From: Ardenticatenia bacterium
GTDB lineage: Bacteria > Chloroflexota > Anaerolineae > Aggregatilineales > Aggregatilineaceae
NCBI GenBank assembly: GCA_026984385.1
Contig: JALSSH010000152.1
Coordinates: forward strand, 1-16,684
Direction: 5' to 3'
Length of the DNA: 16,684 nt
Numbering within the stretch: the stretch's first letter is position 1; each line of letters begins with the position of its first letter. The notes under the pieces were generated by a model. That model made no database searches, was not told where the DNA came from, and saw only the letters and a program-made list of their open reading frames with translations. Shown one piece after another: positions 6,875 through 13,485 of the stretch. The position numbers were made by a program, and so were the translations under genes.

Positions 6875-7792
6875 ATGGCACTAGAGACGATCCAACACGG
6901 ACGAGTTACTTGGGTCAATATCGAGCGCGTGACACCGCAGGATATTGAAACGCTGCGGGAAATGTACCCGCATTTCCACCCGCTGGACCTCGAAGACCTG
7001 CAAAGCCGCATCGAACGCCCCAAGATTGACGAGTACGACGACTACCTTTTCGTCGTGATGCAGTTCCCCCAATGGGACAAAGTGCAGCGTGTCAGCCGCG
7101 CTGCTGAGGTGGATATGTTCGTCGGCAGCGGCTACCTGGTCACGGTCAGTGACGGCACGCTGCCTCCTTTGCGTCAGCTTTTTGACCAATGTCGCGCCGA
7201 CGCAGACACGCGCGAGCGCTATATGGGGCGCGGGGCCAGCCGCATTTTCTACACCGTTATTGACCGCTTAGTAGACTATATTTTCCCGATTCTCTACAAG
7301 GTAGACCGCAACATCCGCCAACTGGAAGAGGAAGTCTTTGCCGAAGACTCACGGCGTGTGATGCAGGAGATTTCGGTCGTGCGGAGGGACATTATCGCGC
7401 TGCGCCGCATCATCCGCCCGCAAGTCGCCATCCTGGACAACTTGGAAAAGGTAGACCGCCCCTTCATCCGTGAAGAGCTGGACGTTTACTTCGGCGACAT
7501 CCTCGACCACATGGTCAAAGCGTGGGAGATCGTGGAAGAGCACTACGACGTGATCAACGGTCTTTCGGATACGGCCAACACATTGGTCAACTATCGTTTG
7601 AACGAGGTCATGCAGATTTTGACCGTGATCTCGGTGATTATGATGCCCCTGGAGTTGATCGCGGGCATTTACGGGATGAACGTGGCTTTGCCCATGATGG
7701 ACTTTCGGGCCGCGTTTATCTTGGTGATCGGGCTGATGTTTGTGATAGCGTTTGTCATGTTGTTGTATTTTCGCCGTCGGGGGTGGTTGTGA
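6875..7792 (+). CDS. corA: CorA-family Mg2+/Co2+ transport protein
   Basis: This 305-residue inner-membrane channel of the CorA family admits Mg2+ (and Co2+ or Ni2+). A long cytoplasmic part with an acidic and helical funnel (DLEDLQSRIERPKIDEYDDYL) leads to two C-terminal membrane helices at about 248-265 and 276-298. The invariant GMN selectivity motif falls at residues 267-269 (IYGMN), and a basic C-terminal tail (RRRGWL) follows. These are complete family hallmarks. In-frame TTG at 6866 would add three residues. ATG 6875 is chosen because it is the stronger codon, but neither start has a clear Shine-Dalgarno. The stop overlaps the rnd start by four bases, so the two genes are coupled. Confidence 0.92.
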   Translation: MALETIQHGRVTWVNIERVTPQDIETLREMYPHFHPLDLEDLQSRIERPKIDEYDDYLFVVMQFPQWDKVQRVSRAAEVDMFVGSGYLVTVSDGTLPPLRQLFDQCRADADTRERYMGRGASRIFYTVIDRLVDYIFPILYKVDRNIRQLEEEVFAEDSRRVMQEISVVRRDIIALRRIIRPQVAILDNLEKVDRPFIREELDVYFGDILDHMVKAWEIVEEHYDVINGLSDTANTLVNYRLNEVMQILTVISVIMMPLELIAGIYGMNVALPMMDFRAAFILVIGLMFVIAFVMLLYFRRRGWL

Positions 7793-8952
7793 ACGACCGT
7801 TTGCCGCAGTTCCCGCGCGCCACTATCATTCGTCGCACCGCAGAGCTACGCCGCTACGTAGAGCGCTGGGCCGCAGAGCCACTTTTGGCGCTGGATACCG
7901 AGTCCAACAGTCTCTATGCATATTATGAGCGGGTGTGTTTAGTCCAACTTTCTACGCGCGAGCAAGACTTCATCATAGACCCGTTAGCGCTCGACGACCT
8001 CAGCCCCTTAGGGGCGCTTTTGGCCGACCCGCAAATCGAGATCATCTTTCACGCGGCAGAATACGACATCATTTCGCTCAAGCGCGACTTCGGCTTTGAG
8101 TTCGCGCATATCTTCGATACCATGCTCGCCGCGCGCATTTGTGGTTGGAAGCGCATCGGGTTGGGTAACATTTTGGCGGAACGTTTCGGCGTGCGTGCGG
8201 AAAAGAAATATCAACGCGCGGACTGGACTCAACGCCCCTTGCCGCCCGAACAGCTCCACTATGCGCAGATGGACACGCACTTTTTGCCCGAACTGCGCGA
8301 TCAGCTCCGCGCGGAGTTGGAAGCGATGGGGCGGTTGGAAGAAGCACACGAAATCTTTTCAGAGCTGCCCAGGCTCGCCCCCGCTCATCACACCTTCGAC
8401 CCGGAAGGCTATTGGCGGATTCACGGCGTGCGGGAGATGCCGCGCGAACAAATGAGCATCGTGCGCGAGCTGTATTTGTTGCGAGACGCTATCGCGCGCC
8501 GTCGCAATAAGCCCGTCTTTAAGATTTTCAGCGACCAAACACTGCTTCACATTGCCAAGATCGAGCCGCGCCGCCTGGAAGACCTTTACACGGTGCGCGG
8601 GCTAAGTTCTCGGCTGGTGCAAAGCAAGGGCCACGCTATCTTAGAGGCTGTGGCGCGCGGGCAGCGCAGCGCTCCTCCCGCGCGTCCCAAGCGCACCCGC
8701 CACGTGGACCCGCAGGTGTTAGAACGCTACGATGCCCTGCAAAACTGGCGCAAACGCCGTGCGGCAGAACGTGGCGTAGAGTCTGATATTATTTTGGGGC
8801 GCGAAACGATGTGGACGTTGGCGCGCACCGCGCCGACCCGTCCGGAAGACTTGGCGAACATCCCCGGGCTTGGTCCTTGGCGGCGCGCGGAGTACGGCGA
8901 AGAGCTTTTGGCGTTGCTAACGCGCAAAAAAGGTAAGCGGCGTCGCGTATGA
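7789..8952 (+). CDS. rnd: Ribonuclease D (DEDDy exonuclease with two HRDC domains)
   Basis: This 387-residue 3'-5' exoribonuclease trims tRNA and other stable RNA 3' ends. The exonuclease core shows the DEDDy residues: Asp36 and Glu38 (LALDTES), Asp93 (FHAAEYD), and Tyr158 with Asp162 (YAQMD). An HRDC domain spans about 218-290 (MSIVRELYLLRD to VRGLSSRLVQSKG) and a second HRDC-like domain about 307-380 (QVLERYDALQNWRKRR to IPGLGPWRR), the same layout as E. coli RNase D. The frame is open upstream to 7522, but GTG 7789 overlaps the corA stop in a GTGA junction and has GGGGGTGG just before it, so that start is used. GTG 7783 is an alternative. The basic tail (RKKGKRRRV) may help RNA binding. 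Confidence 0.92.
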   Translation: MNDRLPQFPRATIIRRTAELRRYVERWAAEPLLALDTESNSLYAYYERVCLVQLSTREQDFIIDPLALDDLSPLGALLADPQIEIIFHAAEYDIISLKRDFGFEFAHIFDTMLAARICGWKRIGLGNILAERFGVRAEKKYQRADWTQRPLPPEQLHYAQMDTHFLPELRDQLRAELEAMGRLEEAHEIFSELPRLAPAHHTFDPEGYWRIHGVREMPREQMSIVRELYLLRDAIARRRNKPVFKIFSDQTLLHIAKIEPRRLEDLYTVRGLSSRLVQSKGHAILEAVARGQRSAPPARPKRTRHVDPQVLERYDALQNWRKRRAAERGVESDIILGRETMWTLARTAPTRPEDLANIPGLGPWRRAEYGEELLALLTRKKGKRRRV

Positions 8953-8980
8953 GCGGGACGCTTTTGGCACGGGGCAAGCG

Positions 8981-9005
8981 TTCGTTGCGTTGAAGACGCG
9001 ACGAA
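8981..9005 (+). other. Hairpin in the leader of the beta-CASP RNase gene
   Basis: TTCGTTGCGT (8981-8990) pairs with ACGCGACGAA (8996-9005) over 10 bp, including one U-G pair, around a 5-base loop. It lies 8 bases before the AGGAGG ribosome site. No T-run follows, so it is not an ordinary terminator. A second weaker inverted repeat, ACGCTT/AAGCGT, lies just upstream (8958-8981). It may protect the 5' end or be a processing site. Confidence 0.45.
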
Positions 9006-9026
9006 AGCCAAGCAGGAGGCAGAAAC

Positions 9027-10427
9027 ATGAAAATTACATTTCACGGCGCGGCACGCACGGTGACCGGCTCTCAACACTTGATCGAGGTCAACGATCAACG
9101 ATTGCTTTTGGACTGCGGACTGTATCAAGGTTCGCGCAAAGAGTCTTTTGAACGCAACCGCAATTTGCCCTTTGACGCCGCTTCGGTGGACGCGATGATC
9201 CTCAGCCACGCGCACATTGACCACAGCGGCAACATCCCGAACTTGGTCAAAAGCGGTTTTCGCGGAGACGTCATGTGCACGTTCGCCACGCGCGATTTGT
9301 GCTCCACGATGTTGTTGGACAGCGCGCATATCCAAGAGCGCGACGTGGAGTTTGTCAACAAGAAACGCGCTCGCAAAGGAGAGCCGCCCGTCGAGCCGAT
9401 TTACAACGTGGAAGATGCCGTCCGTGCGTTGGATTTTTTCAACGCGGTAGGCTATCACCGCCAGCGGGAAGTTTTGCCCGGCATTTACGCTACTTTTCTG
9501 GACGCCGGACACATGCTCGGCAGCGCGATTGTGGTGCTGGATATCGAAGACCGCGACGCCAACCGCGACGTGCGGCTGGTTTTTTCCGGCGACCTGGGGC
9601 GTAAAGGCATCCCGATCATCCGCGATCCGGAGTATGTGGACCATGCCGACGTGCTGATCATGGAAAGCACCTATGGCAATCGCACCCATGAGCCGTATTT
9701 TGACTCCGAGAAGAAGTTGGAACGTATCATCAACGAAACGTACAAACGCGGCGGCGCGATCATCATTCCGGCTTTTGCGGTCGGGCGCACACAGCAACTG
9801 GTCTACACGCTGCACAAGCTGATGGTGGCGCGGGATATTCCGCGTTTGCCGGTGTATGTGGACAGCCCGCTGGCGATCAACACGACTTCAGTATTTCGTT
9901 TGCACCCGGAAGCCTACGACGCGGAGATCCGCGAGTTTATGCTTTCGGAAGGTGATCCTTTCGGCTTTGACTCGCTGCGTTATGCGCGCTCTGTGGAACA
10001 AAGCAAAGAGCTAAATTTCCTCCGCGAGCCATTCATCGTCATCAGCGCCAGCGGCATGGCCGAACACGGGCGTATTTTGCACCATCTGCGCAACCGCATC
10101 GGCGAGCCGGAAAACACGATCCTGATCGTGGGCTGGCAAGCGCCCAACACGTTGGGACGGCGCTTGGTGGAAGGGGAAAAAGTGGTGCGCATCTTTGGCG
10201 AGGAACACAAAGTGCGCGCCCGCGTAGAAGTGATCAACGGTTTTTCGGGCCACGCTGACCGCAACGAGCTTTTGGAATGGGCAGGGGCGATCAGCAAACG
10301 CCCGCGCCGCACCTTCTTGGTGCACGGAGAGGAAGATTCCGCCTTTGCGTTGCGGGATGCTTTGCAGGAGGAGCTGAGTTTTGAGCAGGTCGCCGTGCCG
10401 GAGTTGCGACAGTCTTTCACGGTTTAA
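9027..10427 (+). CDS. Metallo-beta-lactamase fold / beta-CASP RNase
   Basis: This 466-residue zinc-dependent RNA-processing nuclease belongs to the bacterial/archaeal beta-CASP branch related to CPSF-73 and Thermus TTHA0252. Metal ligands visible are HAHIDH (His61 to His66), His162 (GHMLGS), Asp189 (FSGDLG) and His433 (LVHGEE). The beta-CASP part carries MESTYGNRTH, the ISASGMAEHGRILHHL loop and a conserved FSGHAD with His409. The start is firm: AGGAGG lies 7 bases before ATG 9027. It follows rnd by 74 bases on the same strand, so two RNases sit together. Known relatives act as endonucleases and sometimes as 5'-3' exonucleases; the physiological RNA is unknown. No KH domain is present at the N-terminus. 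Confidence 0.92.
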   Translation: MKITFHGAARTVTGSQHLIEVNDQRLLLDCGLYQGSRKESFERNRNLPFDAASVDAMILSHAHIDHSGNIPNLVKSGFRGDVMCTFATRDLCSTMLLDSAHIQERDVEFVNKKRARKGEPPVEPIYNVEDAVRALDFFNAVGYHRQREVLPGIYATFLDAGHMLGSAIVVLDIEDRDANRDVRLVFSGDLGRKGIPIIRDPEYVDHADVLIMESTYGNRTHEPYFDSEKKLERIINETYKRGGAIIIPAFAVGRTQQLVYTLHKLMVARDIPRLPVYVDSPLAINTTSVFRLHPEAYDAEIREFMLSEGDPFGFDSLRYARSVEQSKELNFLREPFIVISASGMAEHGRILHHLRNRIGEPENTILIVGWQAPNTLGRRLVEGEKVVRIFGEEHKVRARVEVINGFSGHADRNELLEWAGAISKRPRRTFLVHGEEDSAFALRDALQEELSFEQVAVPELRQSFTV

Positions 10428-10446
10428 CGGGGGACGCCGAACCGTG
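10418..10446 (+). terminator. Inverted repeat over the stop codon of the beta-CASP gene
   Basis: CACGGTT (10418-10424) and AACCGTG (10440-10446) form a 7-bp stem with a 15-base loop that starts with the TAA stop. There is no T-run behind it, so it is a weak terminator candidate or a 3' stabiliser. Confidence 0.3.
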
Positions 10447-10482
10447 CGCTCTATTCGTGTACGGGGCTATTTCACGCTATGC

Positions 10483-10545
10483 ACTGGGCATAGGCAGCGG
10501 GGGGCTTGCTGCGATAGGCCCGAGTTCGAGTATACTGGGCATAGG
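10483..10545 (+). repeat. Two direct copies of ACTGGGCATAGG around the FHA gene promoter
   Basis: Identical 12-base copies at 10483-10494 and 10534-10545, 51 bases apart. The first lies in a CTATGC-ACTGG-GCATAG inverted repeat (10477-10493). The second overlaps the TATACT -10 and the start of the transcript. The placement suggests a regulator binding site, but a simple local duplication is also possible. Confidence 0.45.
10506..10536 (+). promoter_or_regulatory. Promoter of the FHA gene
   Basis: TTGCTG (10506-10511), 19 bases, TATACT (10531-10536). The start of transcription would be near 10543, only about 7 bases before ATG 10550, so the message would be nearly leaderless. The long spacer lowers confidence. 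Confidence 0.45.
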
Positions 10546-10549
10546 TGAA

Positions 10550-11083
10550 ATGGTGAGGAAAAAGGGGAGTAAGGTGGTCACTTGTCCGCACTGTGGATAT
10601 GTCAACCCGGACGAGGCCAAGCTGTGTGTTCGTTGCAGCTTGCCGTTGAGAAATGTGGGGGCGGAACAATCTGAAAAAAAAGATTCGACCCGCCGATTGA
10701 ACAATACCCCATTCGATCCCAGTGTACCCCGTTGGGGCACGGCGAGTTTGGGTGAGGCGCGTAAATTGTTTTTGCACGTGCGCGGATACGATACGCCGCT
10801 GGTTGTGCCCTTGACCGAACGCTTGATTATCGGGCGGCGCAACATTGAAACCGGCGAAATACCGGATATTGACCTGGAGGAGTACGGGGCACGCGAGCAA
10901 GGCGTTTCGCGCCAACATGCGATGATCGTGCGAGAGACGGACGGGCTAAAGGTCATGGACCTGGGTAGCGCCAACCATACCTTTATCAACGGGCAGCGTT
11001 TGATTATGCACCAAGCGCGTATTTTGCGTGACGGAGACGAATTACGCTTGGGGCGTTTGGTGATACGGGTGCATTTTGCTTAA
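10550..11083 (+). CDS. Zinc-ribbon plus FHA domain protein
   Basis: This 177-residue cytoplasmic protein has no signal peptide or membrane helix. A zinc ribbon sits at the N-terminus (Cys12, Cys15, Cys26, Cys29: CPHC and CVRC). A polar Ser/Thr-rich linker (about 32-65) follows, then an FHA domain from about 75 to 177. The FHA residues that bind phosphothreonine are visible: Gly95-Arg96, Ser120, Arg121, His123 (SRQHA), Asn142 and Asn147-Gly148 (ANHTFINGQ). The frame runs upstream to a GTG at 10457, but that would place the start before the TATACT promoter and adds a sequence with no family likeness. ATG 10550 (MVRKKGSKVVTC) gives a normal ribbon start; AGGTG is only 3 bases upstream. It probably reads phosphothreonines made by a Ser/Thr kinase; one is encoded at 13486. 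Confidence 0.85.
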   Translation: MVRKKGSKVVTCPHCGYVNPDEAKLCVRCSLPLRNVGAEQSEKKDSTRRLNNTPFDPSVPRWGTASLGEARKLFLHVRGYDTPLVVPLTERLIIGRRNIETGEIPDIDLEEYGAREQGVSRQHAMIVRETDGLKVMDLGSANHTFINGQRLIMHQARILRDGDELRLGRLVIRVHFA

Positions 11084-11104
11084 TATGAAGGAATGGCGTA
11101 TATG

Positions 11105-11133
11105 ACGAGGGGACGCGCGTTGCGTCCCCTCGT
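11105..11133. terminator. Bidirectional hairpin terminator between convergent genes
   Basis: ACGAGGGGACGC (11105-11116) pairs perfectly with GCGTCCCCTCGT (11122-11133) across a 5-base loop. On the plus strand TTGGTGTTTGG follows. It lies 22 bases past the FHA stop and 12 bases before the stop of the convergent SH3 gene, so it can end both transcripts, better for the plus strand. Confidence 0.7.
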
Positions 11134-11145
11134 TGGTGTTTGGGG

Positions 11146-13185
11146 CTAGTAGACGATATCCGGAATGAGGAAGTATCTGTCCTGCGTGCCCTCAGAAAGC
11201 CAGCCCGTCAGCTCCTCTCCGTTAAGCGTTAATTGCACCGGCCAGAAACGATAGCCGTTTTTACACGAAGACTCGCCGATAACCTGCGCCACAATGTTCG
11301 GCGGCACTTGCCGGTACGGGGTAGGGTCTTCGATGTTGGCAAAAAGCGCATAAGTGCCCGAAGTCGGCGCGGTGATGACGCGCATATCCATTTGCAATCG
11401 CGTGGGCGGTGCTTTGCTGCAATCGCCCTCGGTTGAGATAACCGGCCCGATGATCAGCGGCGGCACAGTCACAAAAGCAGAGGGCGGCACAATCAGTTGC
11501 GGAGAGGTCGGAGTTGGTTGGATGGCGGGTGGCGCCAACGTCGGGAGCTGAGGCGGCGGCGCAAGCGTGGCCCAGGGTTCGAGGTAATAATCCTCCATGT
11601 CCCCTTCCGCCGACCAGCCCTGAATGCCATTATCTAGTTGAATCTGCCACCAAGTGAATTGTCCCTGGCATTGTGGCCCGCCGATCACCTGAACGACCGT
11701 CCCCTCGGGAATCTGTGTGATCACATCACCGCCGGGCGTAGCACGTACTCGCAACGGTATTCCGTTGGTGAAGGTGACGCGCGCCTGTTGCCCCACGCTG
11801 AGGCGGGCTGGTGGCGCGCCCGGGCATGTGATGCTACCCATCTGGAACGGCGGGATGGTCACGAGCGCCCCGGGGGGCAACGTAATGATAGTTCCAGGGT
11901 TAAGCGTGACGACGGGAACGGCGGGCGGTGTGATCAGCACGTTCGGGTCAAGGGTTATGATCACCCCCGGGGTGATCGGGCTGGTGCTGATGCTGGGAAG
12001 CGTAAAAGTGGCGCCTGCCGGTGTCACGTAGACCACGCGCAACGGCCCGGGGCCGGAGGCCTGAAACACTTTTGTGCCGCCGAGATAGTCCATCAAGTTG
12101 CTGACGTGGTAAATTTCCAGCGTGTTGGTGATCTTGAGGTAGCCTTCCGGCGTACCCGCTACGTCGGTTACGCTTGGGCCGAGCAATGTGCTGGTGTTGG
12201 GAGAGACGTTGGTATAAGTGGCGTTCCAAGTTTGTTGTCCCGCGCCGTTATCCGTCCAGAACAACGCCCATTCGCTTCCTTTGGCCCAACGCGCGTTGTA
12301 ATGATAGTCTGTCCCGTCCACCCAAACGCGCGTAATCGTAGAAGCACCGGGCATAGCGCGCCCGATGGCATTGTAGCTCGGCCCTGGCCCGATTTGGGGT
12401 AACGAGGTGAAGGCGGGGTCGTTGTAAGCAAAAACTTCTTCACCCGTCAAGAAATTGATATCGCTGTTTGCGCGGGTGTAGGGGCTGGGAGAAACGACGG
12501 GCGTTGTGCCGCCGGCGAAGGGATGCCAAACATAGGCGGGCCAAGTTTCGGCCCCTTCTGTGCCGTAAGCAATGAGTTGGATATGGACCGCTTCGCCGGC
12601 ACTGTCCACCGTGTAGTAGCGAACAAAGGGGCGCGCCAAAGCCAGCGGTGTAGTGGAAGCCACGTCGCCGCTATTGAGCGCGGCTAATTCACCGCCGCTG
12701 GCAAGATCGTAAACCGAGACATGCCAGGTCGGGGCGCTGTAGTCCGCCACCATAAAGCCGACGGCCACGTGCGTTGAGTTCGGGTCGAAGATATAGCGAG
12801 AGCCTAGGTTGATCTCCTCACCGGGTGAGGCGATGTGTACCTGGACCCAATTGCCGCTTTGGAAGTCAAAGATGCCGACGGCCATCAGCCCTGTGTTGAG
12901 GGTAGCTGTTTCCACCAGATAGCGACCGTTGGGCGAAATGCGCATATCAGGATTGCTGCTGCCTACGGCCTCGTTAGGAAGCTGTGGGCGTGCGCGTGAG
13001 GCCGCCTCACCGTTGATGTTGATCCAGTGGAGCGTATCTGCTCCCTGGTCCCACACGACGGCATACCAGCTCATAGGGGGCAATGTTTGGGTAGGCTGCG
13101 TTGCGTGGGCCGGTTGCCAGGGAAAAGCCATTGTTGCGGTTAGCAGCAAAACTAGTGCTACCAAACCTAAGGTGGTTCGTTTCAT
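11146..13185 (-). CDS. Secreted protein with propeller-like N-terminal region and two SH3-like domains
   Basis: This 679-residue protein has a signal peptide (MKRTTLGLVALVLLLTATMA, cleavage near residue 28 after AHA). Residues about 40-395 carry repeated beta-strand blocks (ISPNGRYLVE, IFDPNSTHVAVGF, WHVSVYDLASGG) like a WD40/TolB propeller, though the blades are degenerate. A linker at about 398-447 repeats short V/I-T-L-x-P units. SH3-like domain 1 covers about 452-540 (LRVRATPGGDVITQIPEGTVVQVIGG, WWQIQL, GWSAEG). A Pro/Thr linker follows, then domain 2 at about 587-679 (WPVQL, GWLSEG, YFLIPD). Each SH3-like domain has a matching cysteine pair. There is no sortase motif or lipobox. Ribosome site AAGGAG is 9 bases before ATG. 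It is divergent from the kinase gene. A cell-wall or surface role is likely but unproven. Confidence 0.78.
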   Translation of the reverse strand: MKRTTLGLVALVLLLTATMAFPWQPAHATQPTQTLPPMSWYAVVWDQGADTLHWININGEAASRARPQLPNEAVGSSNPDMRISPNGRYLVETATLNTGLMAVGIFDFQSGNWVQVHIASPGEEINLGSRYIFDPNSTHVAVGFMVADYSAPTWHVSVYDLASGGELAALNSGDVASTTPLALARPFVRYYTVDSAGEAVHIQLIAYGTEGAETWPAYVWHPFAGGTTPVVSPSPYTRANSDINFLTGEEVFAYNDPAFTSLPQIGPGPSYNAIGRAMPGASTITRVWVDGTDYHYNARWAKGSEWALFWTDNGAGQQTWNATYTNVSPNTSTLLGPSVTDVAGTPEGYLKITNTLEIYHVSNLMDYLGGTKVFQASGPGPLRVVYVTPAGATFTLPSISTSPITPGVIITLDPNVLITPPAVPVVTLNPGTIITLPPGALVTIPPFQMGSITCPGAPPARLSVGQQARVTFTNGIPLRVRATPGGDVITQIPEGTVVQVIGGPQCQGQFTWWQIQLDNGIQGWSAEGDMEDYYLEPWATLAPPPQLPTLAPPAIQPTPTSPQLIVPPSAFVTVPPLIIGPVISTEGDCSKAPPTRLQMDMRVITAPTSGTYALFANIEDPTPYRQVPPNIVAQVIGESSCKNGYRFWPVQLTLNGEELTGWLSEGTQDRYFLIPDIVY

Positions 13186-13194
13186 GGTTGTACG

Positions 13195-13236
13195 CTCCTT
13201 GACAAGCGCTTGTTAAAAACAAGCTCGATTTGCTTG
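13195..13236 (-). promoter_or_regulatory. Alternating CAAGC/GCTTG leader ahead of the secreted SH3 gene
   Basis: In transcript order the minus strand reads CAAGC (13236-13232), GCTTG (13224-13220), CAAGC (13212-13208), GCTTG (13207-13203), then CAAGGAG (13201-13195), which is the ribosome site. The middle elements form GCTTGTT-TTT-AACAAGC, a 7-bp stem. The pair at 13202-13213 is also a perfect 12-base palindrome, ACAAGCGCTTGT. The segments can pair in mutually exclusive ways, and one GCTTG can pair with the CAAG of the ribosome site. It may be an RNA switch or a DNA operator. Confidence 0.45.
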
Positions 13237-13291
13237 AGTGCGTGATGGAGCGAACCCTCCACAGCCCCCTTGTGGTTGTTCCCCCATATTT

Positions 13292-13297
13292 AGTATA
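13292..13297 (-). promoter_or_regulatory. Candidate -10 box of the secreted SH3 gene
   Basis: TATACT on the minus strand (13297-13292), the same hexamer used for three other genes in the window. No good -35 is seen 16-18 bases upstream (AACTCT is the nearest). The transcript would carry a leader of about 100 bases containing the alternating repeat. Confidence 0.35.
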
Positions 13298-13415
13298 GAA
13301 CACATCGCAAAAGGAGAGTTAGAAAAAGCGCGTAAAAAAGTGATAACATTGCGGCCCATCGCGTTTTGTTCATGTTTGTGGGCTTGCCGTTGACCGAGCA
13401 GCATATTTTGTGCCT

Positions 13416-13444
13416 TTGGCGGTGCTCTGAACACGGTTTATACT
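13416..13444 (+). promoter_or_regulatory. Promoter of the kinase gene
   Basis: TTGGCG (13416-13421), 17 bases, TATACT (13439-13444). The transcript would begin near 13451, about 35 bases before ATG 13486, with GGGGAA as a ribosome site 6 bases before the ATG. Confidence 0.5.
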
Positions 13445-13485
13445 CTTGCTACAGCACAAGGTGGCGGCACACCGGGGAATAGCGC

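Larger units (their letters stand above)
13186..13485. promoter_or_regulatory. Divergent control region between the SH3 gene and the kinase gene
   Basis: These 300 bases hold no convincing gene. They contain the ribosome site and an alternating CAAGC/GCTTG leader of the minus-strand gene (13195-13236), a CCACA/TGTGG inverted repeat (13259-13275), a minus-strand TATACT (13297-13292), and the plus-strand kinase promoter at 13416-13444. The A/T-rich stretch 13310-13350 separates the two promoters. Confidence 0.6.

Noticed and set aside
7522..7788. Longer RNase D start at 7522
   Set aside because: The extra 89 codons overlap corA in another frame and show no likeness to RNase D; the GTGA junction at 7789 fits better.
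8727..9815. 362-codon minus-strand open frame across the rnd/beta-CASP junction
   Set aside because: It is antisense to two well-recognised genes and is explained by GC-rich codon use; no recognisable domain.
10457..10549. Longer FHA protein start at GTG 10457
   Set aside because: It lies before the TATACT promoter and includes the repeated ACTGGGCATAGG DNA element; the zinc ribbon begins properly from ATG 10550.
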